A stretch of DNA of 64,000 nucleotides from Glossina fuscipes (lineage: Eukaryota; Arthropoda; Insecta; Diptera; Glossinidae), in assembly GCF_014805625.2 (NCBI RefSeq), contig NW_023998456.1, positions 2,602,384 through 2,666,383 on the forward strand, read 5' to 3'. The translations under genes were made by a program, and so were the position numbers. A model generated the notes under the pieces. The model saw only the letters and a program-made list of their open reading frames with translations. It did not search any database and was not told where the DNA came from. Positions 13,990 through 24,719 of this stretch are shown one piece after another (the first letter of the stretch is position 1; every line of letters starts with the position of its first letter).

Positions 13990-15990
13990 GATGTTTCTGC
14001 CTGTCAGTGACATAAACAGCACGAATCCACCACTGTTGCCTGCACGCGCTTTCCTATGTCTCTTTCCATCATGTGCTGGTCCATTGCTACGTGGAACACA
14101 TCATAGGCTTCATCGAAAGCATCGTCGAGCTCTGGTTTCGGGAAGGCCGCTTTAAGATATTTGGTAGTGAAGGTCATGTTATTACGGCGGTCCTTTGCAA
14201 CTTTCCAACCCATCACCTCCTCGCAAAAGCCATGTTCTTCTACCGTCGTGTCACGCAAGCAATGTCGGCAATTCAGCTGCTCATAGATGTAGCGCGCTAT
14301 TCCGAATGCCATGAACAACCGTAGGTATCTCTTCTCATGGTACTTAAGCTCCAGAGTGCGCAGATCTGTAAACACCTCTCCATCGAGCCCGAATCTCTCT
14401 CACTTTTCTTCGGGCCCTTCTTCAGTACCGTAATTCATCTTGTTCATGAGGAGGTAATCGTCGATTGTTCTTAGGCCTCTTTTAAAACCTGGAACACCAG
14501 CAGGCTCCTCAGACGAGTTTTACGATCTCCACAGCCGATTTGTTCTCCTTCTTTTTTGTCAAACACACGTTGAGAAAGAACGCCTCAAGTAGGCCCTGGC
14601 TTGCCCTGTAAGAGGGGACATTTGTGCGAGGATAAGTCTTCACTAAATCGTCCATAAAGCAGGTAAAATTTTTTATTGTCATCTCTGTTGCAACAGCTAG
14701 GGCTGCTTTCTCAAAAGCTCCCTTTTAAGCTCCTCCCAATTTGTGTCCGATTTGGAGATCCGATGAAACATTTACATGAGCTTTGTGATCATCGTGAAGA
14801 TTTCGCAGGTGCGCTCGGGAATCTCGGCAACGTTTGTAAAAAGATCTTCATTTATTAGCGCTAGTAGCGAGGCTGGCTTCGCGTCGTTGCAGAATTGAAT
14901 CAGTTCATTTACGTAGCGCGGTGTTGCGACCGAGTAGGCGCGGCTCTTTTGTAGAGTTACCTAATTATCGAAGGGTTCAATTGTTGTTTGCTGCTTTAAA
15001 TTTTTGCTCGGTATCTATTCATAAGGTGTAAATAGTCGTGCATCAGTAGAATTCCAGCAGGTAATGAGTGTACAGCTTCCTTATAGGCGAGACTACTGTC
15101 GCAGACGACAGCTTGTATGTTAAAGCCAATCTCCTTGGTTTGAGATTGTCTTCTAGTAGCCTTACATCAAAATTACCACGCCTGAAGGATTGGACGCTCA
15201 CCAGCATACTAAAAGCCGTCCTCAGGCTTCTTACGGCGAAGACTGGGACCATTTTGTACGCAGCCACATTCTTCTTGGTGCGCTCGTCGATGTAATTGCA
15301 TCCACACAGCGCATCCTCCGCCCGCGAATACACAGCCTCATGATTGGTACACATTTCATCGAAGTGTAGTTGAACAATTCTGTTGTGAGGAGTCAATTTC
15401 CCCACGACTTCTTTTAGTGCCTCAATTTCCGGCACTACGTAGTCAGCTTCTGGTTCAACTTCCTGGTCTTCATATCTTGCTAGGCGCCGTTTTAATTCTG
15501 CATTTTGAGCTTGAAGCCGCTCAACCTCCCGGGCCAGCCTCGCCTGCGCTGATGTCGATGGTTCACTGATGTAAATGTCCCCAATAAAATTTATGGGGCT
15601 TTGTATATCTATGCTATCTACTACGCATGGCACCCTAGTCAGTTCTTTCGTTATTTCTATTGTACCCTGCGCGTCTGTCGCTTCTTCTCCCCCTGCTACT
15701 CTATCTCCCGCCTGTGTCACCTGTTTTTCTTCTACGTTGAATCGCAGAAAACCTACCTCTTTTTCGCTGTCAGTCTCAATCCGTACATTTTTGTCGTCAC
15801 CTATTTTTCTCGTCATTGTATTTATCGCCCACGCCAACCCGAATTCTCGCACGTACCAAACGTAGTCTGCCATTCTTGTCTGACCGCCCCGTCTTCTATC
15901 CACCCTTCTTAAACTATACCTAATTGCATGACTTTTTTTTACAAATTCTTGCGCAGACACGCAAACTACGTCCACTGCTGCTACTCCACA
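13990..15990 (-). mobile_element. P-superfamily-like DNA transposon remnant, copy A
   Basis: An open frame at 15975-15043 (-) encodes about 310 residues. It has a Ser/Thr-Ala linker and a short coiled coil (AREVERLQAQNAELKRRL), then a block with HFDEMCTN, GCN and KMVPVFAVRSL. That order resembles the FDEM catalytic start of P-element transposases. A second frame at 14375-14004 gives the C-terminal Cys-rich motif (YEQLNCRHC). Between them, 14376-15042 reads only in shifting frames with stops, including a stretch like FVDDLVKTYPRTNVPSYR. A relative lies at 36800-37700. The superfamily assignment is inference from motifs; the element is clearly dead. Confidence 0.5.
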
Positions 15991-16610
15991 AGTCGGGATG
16001 TTCTTTAAGTAATTGACTAAATACTCTGTCTGAAATTTTTACAATGGTATTATTCTTAATATCCTTCATCTATGTATGTAAATAGTATTATAATAGTAAT
16101 GATAATATAAATATTATAATATAATAAACAATGAGTCACGAACCTGAAAATAAATGGAGTACAAAATAGACCAATTATGCAAAGAAATGTAAAGTTTTTA
16201 TTAAATTGTTAACATGTGTGAAGCAAAAATGAAAATAAATAATTGTCAAATGAAATATAAATGAAGCAATGCCCTTTTTATTTCAATTTATTAACGTAAA
16301 AATCTTACATTTTGTACATTTGAAATTAATAACAATTCAAAATGATAAAACAAAATAAAATGTAAATTTCAAATTAATAATAACTAGAACTACACACTAA
16401 ATCCGATAAGCTAAATGTTGCCAGCTCCGACTTTTGATGTTTTAGATGTTTCTTAAATTCTTTGCAAACTTTTTTTTTTCTTAATTTAAAACACTGTGAA
16501 CTGTTCTGTAGAGCTCTCATCAACCCCCACAAACTACTGTTCTGCTTCAGAGGAACACTTCATCACTTTAAAGCCAACGTATAAAACCAGCTTTCTATTT
16601 TAGAAGCACC
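15991..16610. other. AT-rich stretch with no recognised feature
   Basis: Low-complexity AT-rich sequence between the P-like remnant and the first mitochondrial insertion. I recognise no gene or element end. Confidence 0.5.
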
Positions 16611-16614
16611 ACTG

Positions 16615-16954
16615 TAATTAACATACGAGCTACTAGAATTTCCTTTGATCGAATATCTTTATTTGTGCGATCAGTAATTACCGCATTATTACTACTTGTA
16701 TCACTACCTGTTTTAGCCGGAGCTATTACTATATTATTAACAGATCGAAATTTAAATGCATAATTCTTTACCAATATTTATTTTGATTTTTTTGTCATCC
16801 TAAAGTTTATATTTTAATTCAACCTGGTTTTGGTATAACTTTCCACATTATTAGTCAAGAGTCAGGAAAAAAGGAAGTTTTTGGTTCATTAGGGTTAATT
16901 TATGCCATACTAAGAATTGGGTTATTAGACTTTATTGTTTGAGCTCACCATATA
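16615..16954 (+). pseudogene. Nuclear mitochondrial insertion 1, cox1 portion
   Basis: Translated with the insect mitochondrial code, this reads as the middle of cytochrome c oxidase subunit I: NMRAT.I.FDR.PLFV, then [18 protein letters not shown], then the HPKVYIL and ISQESGKKE blocks, ending at W-A-H-H-M. About 33 bases that encode the FFDPAGGGDP stretch are missing after RNLN, and several substitutions change conserved residues (His-Pro-Glu to His-Pro-Lys). It is therefore a nuclear pseudogene copy, not mitochondrial contamination. It is directly continuous with the ATP6 portion after 18230 if the mariner is removed. Confidence 0.93.
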
Positions 16955-18230
16955 TTAGGTTGGGGAAAAAGAAATACATTATTTTTATATGAACTTCAGG
17001 ACTTTATTTAACATGCTTCGGATTGTCCGATTTGGGTCAAATATGCACCGTTTTGTTGTATGATTTGTTGCTATTTTAAAGGTAACTTCAAAATGCCTCT
17101 CTCATAGAAGTCCTGGTCTCTATTTGCAAAAAACTCTAGTAGTCGATTTTCACAATCCTCCCTAGATTCCAATTTTTTATCATTAAAGAAATTTTGCAAT
17201 GCAAGAAAAAGATGATAGTCGCTTGGTGCCAAGTCCGGACTGCATGGCGGATGCATTAAAACTTCCCAACCAAGCTCCCGAAGTTTCTGGCGAGTCACTG
17301 TAGATGTGTGTGGCCTAGCGTTGTCCTGGTGGAACACGACACCTCTCCTGTTGGCCAATTCCGGCCTTTTCTGGTCAATCGCTTTCTTCAAACGGTCCAG
17401 TTGTTGACAGTAGAGATCAGAATTTAGCGTTTGGCCATATGGAAGCAACTCATAATAAATAATCCCCTTCTAGTCCCACCAAATGCATAGCAAAACTTTC
17501 CTGGCCGTTTGAGGTGCTTCACCGCTCTTTGACCTCGATCGTTTTAGCACAGGGTTATCGTATGTGATCCATTTCTCATCTCCAGTCACCATCCGTTTAA
17601 GAAATGGGTCTATCTCATTCCGTTTGGCCAAGGCTTCGCAGATGGAACTTCGATCCATCATGTTTTTTTCTATTAATTGTTGTGGCACCCAAACATCGAG
17701 CTTCTTTTTGAATCCAGCTTTGTGTAAATGGTTTAAAACTGTTTTATGGTCGATTTTTAGCTCCTGGGCGATGTTACGACTGCTAACATGCCGGTCAACT
17801 TCGATCATGTCTCCTATTTTATCGACATTTTCGACGACCGGCCTACCTGTACGAGGTGCATCTTTAACATCAAAAATTCCTGAACGGAATCTACGAAACC
17901 AAAATTGCACATAATTGGCTGTTACAGTATCGAAACCATTCGACACGTAAACACCATTCACAATTTTAGCCGCCTGGCTTGCATTTTCGCCTTTGTCAAA
18001 GAAAAACTGTAAAATGTACCGAGTTTTCTCTTTGTTCACTTCCATTTTTAACACGCTGTAACTCACAACTGAATGCACCAAACAAAAAAGAGCAAAAGAA
18101 TTTTTTTTACTGCGAAATGTCACCTTTCCAACGAGCATAAATCTGAAATTGTTTGATCGATACTTTACGAGAAATCTATCAGTGCAGCCATCTACCGAAA
18201 AAATAATGGATTTCTTTTTCCCCAAACTAA
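16955..18230 (-). mobile_element. Full-length mariner element inserted in the mitochondrial insertion
   Basis: The terminal inverted repeats are TTAGGTTGGGGAAAAAGAAA on the left and, read inward from the right, TTAGTTTGGGGAAAAAGAAA. TA target duplications flank them (16953-16954 and 18231-18232). The length is 1,276 bp, the normal mariner size. The transposase lies on the - strand. The element sits inside the cox1/ATP6 junction of the mitochondrial insertion and so is younger than it. Confidence 0.95.
17008..18045 (-). pseudogene. Mariner transposase with two in-frame stop codons
   Basis: A single uninterrupted frame runs from ATG at 18045 (MEVNKEK) to TAA at 17008, broken only by TAG at 17470-17472 (within WWD-stop-KGIIYY) and at 17071-17073 (LPLK-stop-QQII, normally Trp). 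An N-terminal helix-turn-helix region is followed by the catalytic triad in VTGDEKW, HQDNARPH and SPDLAPSDYH, with the D,D34D spacing of mariners. A few residues before RKVLLCIWWD are missing compared with relatives, around GEAPQT. With no frameshift and few changes the element looks young but is inactive as read. Confidence 0.93.
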
Positions 18231-18890
18231 TATTTGCTCATCTAGTTCCCCAGGGAACTCCTGTACTTCTAATACCATTTATAGTATGTATCGAAACTAT
18301 TAGAAATATAATTCGCCTAGGTATATTAGCTGTCCGATTAACAGGTGTCCAATTATCAGCTAATATAATTGCAGGACACCTTTTATTAACTCTTCTAGGT
18401 AATACCGGCCCATCAAGATGAATATCCCAAATTGCGTTATTAGTATTAGAATTAGCTATAATCAATCTTATGTTTTTGCTGTTTTAAGAACTTTATATTC
18501 TAATGAACTAAATTAATGTCGATACATTCAAGTCGCTCCTTTTATCTTGTAGATTATATAGCTCCTGACCTTTAACTGCCTCAAATGGAGCAATAACTAC
18601 AGTTTCTGGATTAATAAATTGATTCCATCAATATAATATATAATTATTTGTATTAGGTAATCTAATTACTATCTTAATAGTTTATTAATGACGACGCGAC
18701 GTATCCCGTGAAGGTACTTATCAATGTCTTCACACCTATATAGTTACAATTGGATTACGATGAGATATTATTTTATTTATTTTATCAGAAATTTTATTTG
18801 TCGTTTCATTTTTTTGAGCATTTTTTCGTAGTAGCTTATCTCCCCCAAGTGAAATTGCAGCCTCGTGACTTCCTTTAGGAATTCTAGCTT
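18231..18890 (+). pseudogene. Nuclear mitochondrial insertion 1, ATP6 and COX3 portion
   Basis: Begins at the ATP6 motif ([10 protein letters not shown]) and continues through [17 protein letters not shown] short deletion precedes QIALLVLELA. The end of ATP6 and the start of COX3 follow at about 18510-18530 (M-S-T-H-S). The COX3 part is recognisable through the DVSREGTY region and LFILSEILFFVSFF to near 18890. Order and orientation match insect mtDNA (cox1, ..., ATP6, COX3). Small indels break every frame. Confidence 0.92.
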
Positions 18891-19909
18891 GTCCGGCGTT
18901 GAAATCTTCAGTTAATCGAACTGCTCAAGACACTCAGAAGAATATAAACAGAACCACTTTTTCAAGCACACAAGCATCAAGCGTACAAACGAGACGGCTG
19001 GAGATGACGGCTCGTATTTAAAGTAATGCGAGTGATATTTAAATCTAAAGGTCTAAATAAAACCTATTTATCAGAATTATGAAAAAAGCAATTATCGAGC
19101 GATATCTTTAACTCGAAAAACTTTAGGCCAAGCAGAGTGGGAGAGCGCAGCTTAAGAAATATGTAGAAGACTTAAATTCTCTTGTGTTAATGGTGGATAA
19201 GTAGTAAAAGGCAATCTCTCAAAAGCAATGACAGGGGTTATGCTGTATGCCATTTTGAGGAATTTAGTTTTAAAGAAACCCCATTTAAAGAGTGTGTCAG
19301 CGACATATTCTTTTTTTCTTTTCATTATTTTTGTGCCCATAATCGAGGGATGATGATATATTTTTTACCAAGAGGAAGTGTCAGACTTTCTATAAAGTAT
19401 GTAGATTCTTATTCAGTATCAAATTCTAAATCAATTATTCATTTGCACAATGCCTGTAATAGCTACAAAAATCAGAATATCAGTTTTAACCTTTAAATAT
19501 TGTTTGCCAATTGTCTAAATTGGCAGGAAAAAAAGCGCTTAAAAGACATGGAATTCTAAACATACGATTGCAATTACATCGCTATGCGGTTAAGAGTTAA
19601 ACTTGACAAACAGATTGAAATTGATTGCTGGAAAATTGGTTTTGAAAACGAGTGAAATCGGTCACGCACATGCCCGCAATAATAACGACGCTGAAGCAAT
19701 AGCAACACAGAATAAATTAACTGATTTGTTTTCCTAGAAACACTATACAGATCTACAGTTCAATATTTTTTAAATACTATTGTCAAAAAATTCGCTTTTG
19801 TAAGATACAGTCCGTATCACTGGATCATGGATATATTTTATTCAAGAAAAATGCACTTTAAAGATCTTTTGTTTACAATTATATTTCTTTAAATGTAAGA
19901 TTATCTACA
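18891..19909. other. Stretch without recognised gene
   Basis: Contains a 62-codon antisense frame (19340-19152) that begins with ATG but matches nothing I know. Otherwise it is AT-rich filler between the mitochondrial insertion and the LTR element. Confidence 0.4.
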
Positions 19910-20007
19910 ACTTATTTTTGGCAATACTTTCTACTGCTTAACTGAAATATTCTTTTACTACTAACCCTCCCTTCCACAAATATTCTATTTATATACATTT
20001 TTACCAT

Positions 20008-20095
20008 CATATTACTGGTAGCTGCATGACGCGTTGCGAATGTGCATCCAGTTTTTCCCTCTCTAGGAATTTTATTACTTAGCTTATCCGTAACA
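20008..20095 (-). repeat. 3' LTR remnant
   Basis: Direct-repeat partner of the 23-kb LTR remnant: same start TGTTACGGATA and the shared block AGCTAAGTAATAAAAT. It lies immediately downstream of the integrase C-terminus, as expected of a 3' LTR. The outer end could not be defined. Confidence 0.5.
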
Positions 20096-20922
20096 TTAGT
20101 CTCCACGTAGTCTTGTTCCTCCCGAACAAGGGCGTTGCGATAGGCGGTCAGTCGGTCCAGGTGTACCACTTTGAATGTAGTTCCGCCTCCGGGATGCTTT
20201 CGTATTCGATAGACCACGTCACTTATCCTTGTAATGATTTTGCACGGACCTTCCCAGTTACATCGCAGTTTTGGTGACATACTCTTTTCACGTAAACGAT
20301 TGTACAATAACACTAAATCCTTCCCTCAAATCGTATTTTGCTGTCATCCTGTCACTTACGATTTGTGTTCTATGTCGAACCTGTCGATGCATATTATCCA
20401 ATATCATCCTCAATCGAGCAGCATTTTCGGTCTCGGTCCTTCGGACATTAGGGGTGTCCAGAATTTCGAGTCTGCGGGTAGCCTCAGATTAGACCCCAGA
20501 TCAGATAGACTGCTGACCTGTAAGCCATTAAGAAGATTTGTATGTGTTCATCCCAGTCCTGCTAATTGTCGTCGATCACTTTCCGCAGATGTTCTTGGAG
20601 CGTTCAATTAAACCTTTCGATCATTCCGCCAGACTGAGGATGCAACGGAGTCGTTCTAGTTTTTTTAATGCCAAACTTTTGGCAAACCTCTTGAAAGATC
20701 GAAGATTCAAAATTCCTACCTTGGTCTGAATGCAGTTCGATGGGAATTCCAAACCGCGTAACCCAATTGTTGACGAATACTTTCTCCTCTTTTTGCCAGT
20801 GGAATTCTTCTAGGTCGTTGCCGAATCGGATCAGCCCCGTCAGTTTTGATTAAATGCTTCGCTACATTAGTACGGCCATCCGAATTCGTACCGCCGGCAA
20901 AGATGGACCAGTTTTCCAACAA
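20095..20922 (-). pseudogene. Reverse transcriptase start fused by deletion to integrase C-terminal half
   Basis: From 20922 the frame reads as the RT N-terminus (IKTDGADPIRQRPRRIPLAKR). It then jumps, near 20805, into integrase sequence recognisable in another frame (F-G-I-P-I-E-L-H-S-D-Q-G). Farther on is the C-terminal integrase module (PKLRCNWEGPCKIITRISDV, VVHLDRLTAYRN). Roughly the whole RT palm, RNase H and the integrase zinc domain are gone. Confidence 0.75.
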
Positions 20923-21006
20923 AAACTTTTTGGCATATATTTTCTGCTGCTCATCTAGATCGCTAGCTCCTGGGGATATCTTTGAGCATGTTTTTGGTAT
21001 TTCGGC

Positions 21007-21855
21007 TTAATGATTTACCACATATTCGGCTCTTTGGCATTGCGCTTTAATGTCCCCATTGTGAACTTTTGTTGTGACGCTGGTTAGGTTTAATACTCGT
21101 AGTGGTATTAGATTGTTGACCGGTGACACAACCGCTTTTCCAATGATGGTGGTGTCGTTCGTACATTCTTTATTCGGCTCGACAACCCTTAGCCTTAGCT
21201 CTTGGGCAGCTGTGGCCCATACTATTGCTTCGGAGTTTGGAGGGATTTTCTGTTGTCGTTGTACTGCAATTTGTAACATTTCGGCCTGTTTGTCGTATCC
21301 CACAGTCAAAGGCAAAGTCATATTAGCGTATTGTAACACTTCCATTTTCATATCCAGTACGAAGCCGTGCTTTGCCATAAAATCCATCCCCAATACTACC
21401 TCGTCCATTATATCTGCTACCAAAAAATCATGCTTCATCGAAACATCGCTACTCGAAATGTTTCTCATAACTTTTCCCTTCATAGCAGCTTCCTCGCCTG
21501 TTACCGTTCGAAACCATGCTCCAACCAACAGCTCGAATTTTTCTTTGACTATTGTACTGTTGATAATTCAATGAGAAGCACCAATGTCCAGCGTTATGAT
21601 GTAGTTACAGCCCTGGGTCCTCCCATCGATCGTTAGGCTGCTGCTACTTCTCTTTGCTTGAGTAATAATGACCCTAGAGCTACTAAATTTCTGAGTCGGC
21701 CGTTGCCCCGCTGTGCTGACTCTCTTCACTTTAATGCCTGTTTGTTGGATAATATACTGGCCCTTCACTAATATTCCGTGTAGATGATGTGGAGTGTGTT
21801 CTTTTGTGTTTTGATCGGCAGTCCCGTGCAAAATGAGCAGGTTTTTGGCAGACAT
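21007..21855 (-). pseudogene. LTR element aspartic protease and linker
   Basis: Two overlapping frames. The first (21855-21568) ends in TLDIGASH, the catalytic D-T/S-G motif with Ile in place of Thr/Ser. The second (21528-21007) carries HDFLVADIMDEVVLGMDFMA, the flap/hydrophobic C-terminal half of retroviral-type proteases, and then a linker toward reverse transcriptase. The frame change and active-site substitution show decay. Confidence 0.75.
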
Positions 21856-21976
21856 AATACTTGCGTGTTTTTGAAGCCGGCACTTGCTTATTTTCGCGCA
21901 GGACTTGTCGAAGCGCCGCGGAAACCACCTCCAAATTATCGTTCTCGCTGGTTACCTCCGTGCGTCCCACCTTCAT
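21731..21976 (-). pseudogene. Gag C-terminus with zinc knuckle lacking its first cysteine
   Basis: The knuckle reads YYVCQKPAHFARDC. The expected pattern is C-x2-C-x4-H-x4-C, but the first Cys is Tyr. The remaining Cys, His and Cys are correctly spaced. A basic tail (RSKHKR) follows. Confidence 0.65.
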
Positions 21977-22072
21977 GCTTGACGACCACAGCGCGCTAGC
22001 TGCTTCTTGTGTAAGCGCGAAGACAAGCGTTTCCGTAAACGTCGTTTTAGGTAACGTCCATACAGTTTTTTA

Positions 22073-22996
22073 AGTTCCGCGTCACGAAGTCCTTTAACAA
22101 AGGCGTCGATTTTTAATCTTTCCAGCACGTCGTTGGGCACACCGATATACGTGAGGTTAGCTGGGCGTTCGATCTCGGTAGCATAATCTTGGATCCTTTC
22201 GTTCGCGCGAAGACAAACCTAGGTGGCTTACCTCCTTCGCATGTTTGCTACCATATATCCTTTCCAATGCATCTATAATTTCCGCCAATTTCCGCTGCTG
22301 CTTCTCTCAAGGAGGTTATTAAGGCCACTGCTTTCTCGTCATCATCCCACATATTTTTTGTTGCAACAACACCAAAATGTAGCTTGTAGTTAGTGGTGCC
22401 GCCAAATAGGAGTGTTTTTACTTTGATAGAGCTGGTGGTTACGTCATTAATTTGTAGCTTAGCCACTTTATTTTTTAAGGCTTTAATTTCACTTTTCACG
22501 GCGTCTGCATCTTCTTCCTGGGCATTTATTCTGGTATCCAACCGGCTTATCGCATTATCAACTTTTTCTTTCAGTACATTAACTTTGTCTTCGAATTGCT
22601 GGTACGTTTTGTCTATATGTGTTCGCAGGTTAATTCTATCTGTTCCGTTTGTTGTTGCGTTTGTTGTTGCATTTGTTGTAAAAACTGCATAACGTTTTAT
22701 ATACTAGCACCATCTTCGCCTTTTTCTTCGCTATGCTTTTTTCCTGCGGTAGCTGCATTTTCTGTTCTTCCCAAGTTGTCAGCTTGCTACCTTCCCTCAA
22801 TATTATATGCGAATTCAAGTACGGACGGGTCCTGTCCGTCTTTTTCTAGCTCCAGTTCGATCAGTCTTTGTTTTAATTCAGCTTTGATACCGACTGTACG
22901 AAGGTTTCTTCTTCTCAGCTCCTGTTTGAGCTGATCCTCTTTGAGTTCTTCTAATTTCACCATTTCCCTTGGTTTCCACGATCTCACTTCTGACAC
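22073..22996 (-). pseudogene. LTR element gag with N-terminal SAP-like domain
   Basis: The frame beginning near 22996 has LEELKEDQLKQELRRRNLRT followed by AELKQRLIE, a SAP-type DNA/RNA-binding helix pair. Next come an acidic/coiled region and the gag core (Y-K-L-H-F, MWDDDEKAVALITSLR). Further pieces of gag continue in other frames down to about 22070. The primer-binding-like sequence GTGTCAGAAGTG lies inside this frame's start, so the true initiation site is uncertain. Confidence 0.7.
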
Positions 22997-23007
22997 CGGT
23001 TGCTCGT

Positions 23008-23114
23008 GGATATTTTGCAGCTACATGACGCGCTGAGGATGTGTACCTAGTTTCTCCCTCTTTAGGGATTTTATTACTTAGCTGGAATGAACAGGATTTT
23101 GGATATCCGTAACA
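23008..23114 (-). repeat. 5' LTR remnant and primer-binding-like site
   Basis: On the - strand it starts TGTTACGGATA and shares about 85 aligned bases with 20010-20095, apart from a 20-base insertion. Just after it comes GGTGTCAGAAGTG, which resembles a tRNA-Leu-type primer-binding site of insect LTR elements. At about 100 bases it is much shorter than a typical LTR, so most of it is probably deleted. Confidence 0.55.
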
Positions 23115-24719
23115 ATATTATTTCTTCTAATTTTAGCATTAATAAATACTTAATAATAAGTCCTTCTAGAAACTCCAGATAATATATCGAGCAAATCTTT
23201 CAGCTCTTCATATTCAACAAGAATAACATTTCTATTTGCTTATGCAATTTTTGCAGTGAATTATAAATTTTAAATGATAAAAATTCGTTTGGAGGCTGTA
23301 TGCATAGAAATTGAAGAATCTAGGTAAGTAAACTTACATAAGTTTTATCAATATTTACTTTATACAAAAAATGCAATCACTAATCTTTCTCTTACTTATG
23401 CCAACATAAGAAAATGATTTCTTGTGTTTCGATTCACTTCACTTTTTCGACTGCTTTAGTCTTGGCCTGTATCACTATAGGTCCGTGGTACATCAATAAT
23501 TCCTTTGGGAATAAATAAGCAAATAACCGAAGGCATGGATGGATTCCTCACTCTTTTTTGATGTTGGAAGCCTTGCTAAATGAATTTCATGAAAGTGTTG
23601 GTGATATTGAGGATAAGTTGCTTTGTATAAAAAGTAAAATTATTTCTAAAAAGCAAAGCATGCTATCGGAGAAAAAAGTTTTTAATATATATTTTCAACA
23701 AGCAGGAAAGAAGAAGGAGAGAATCATATATATGCTCATTCTCAGATGTAGGCAATTTTTATACAAATACTTGAACAATTATTAAAAATTGTAAACAANN
23801 NNNNNNNNTTTTATACAAATACTTGAACAATTATTAAAAATTGTAAACAAAGTGGACGCTTATTCTCAGATGTTAAAAATGAAAAAGAACACATAAAATA
23901 TTTACAATAGAAAGTTATTTAGCGGATTTAATTGTACTGCCTGTTTCATTATTTACTTACCTTTAAAAGCAAAATATAAATAGTACAGTACATAAATCTT
24001 CAAATAAATATAAATAGTAAAGATTGCAAAGTTAGCTTTCTACCTTTTATCTATGTCTCTCCTTGTTATCTTTGTATAGTATTCCACACTATTCATCACA
24101 TCAATATTTGGAAATTGCATACATTTGCAAAATATATGACGACGATAATATAAAAGACTACGTTATTTGCGGATATTATCGCCAATCAACTTACATAAAT
24201 TGAACAATTTGCTTTAAATTGATTTCTTCTCGAGCCAAGAAGAAGATTACCCCAGATGGAGCGGCAAATTGTCAGCAGGTAAGGAAAAAGTCGAATATAA
24301 AAGTTGAAAACGATGAAAGGAGTGAAGAGATCAGAAGCGATTATGCTAATTTTGTATAAATCAATATGATTCGAAACAATTTTTATGTCAACAGACAGAT
24401 GAATCCAAACAAACCGGGCAATCGACTTTAAATGTCTCAAAATTTCGTAAAAAACGCTTGGTGCGCATTAAACCCAAAATTTAATTTTAAATAAATATAT
24501 AACCCGTCGTCTAATTGGAGCTTATAGCAACAAACACTTTTCCAACCGCTTTGATTTGTCATTGGGAAAACGGCATGAAATGAGTCCTAACTGCCACGAA
24601 TAAATTATTTTGATAAATATTTCTTATTTATTTGATTATGATATGATTTCTTACAGATTAATTTTATTAAGAGTGTATTTGCATTATAATCATAGGTAGA
24701 GAAATAGTAAAGAGAAAAA
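23115..24719. other. Non-coding stretch with N gap and duplicated gap flanks
   Basis: Contains a 75-codon frame (23558-23785) without recognisable similarity and the gap at 23799-23808. A direct repeat around 23838-23872 recurs at about 25672-25710. No host gene is recognised. Confidence 0.5.
23757..23850. other. Assembly gap (10 N) between identical 42-base flanks
   Basis: The 42 bases at 23757-23798 recur exactly at 23809-23850, with the ten N (23799-23808) between them. Identical sequence at both edges of a nominal gap suggests overlapping contig ends that were not merged. Confidence 0.9.

Larger units (their letters stand above)
19910..23114 (-). mobile_element. Gypsy-type LTR retrotransposon, internally deleted
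   Basis: Read on the - strand from 23114: LTR remnant, primer-binding-like site, gag, aspartic protease, a short start of reverse transcriptase, then the C-terminal half of integrase and a second LTR remnant. Most of reverse transcriptase, RNase H and the integrase N-terminus is missing; the join lies near 20805. Stops and frameshifts break all parts. It is a Ty3/Gypsy-class element by domain order; the exact lineage is not assigned. Confidence 0.85.

Noticed and set aside
16615..18890. Mitochondrial contig contamination
   Set aside because: Frame-breaking deletions, substitutions at invariant residues and a nuclear mariner inside show a nuclear insertion.
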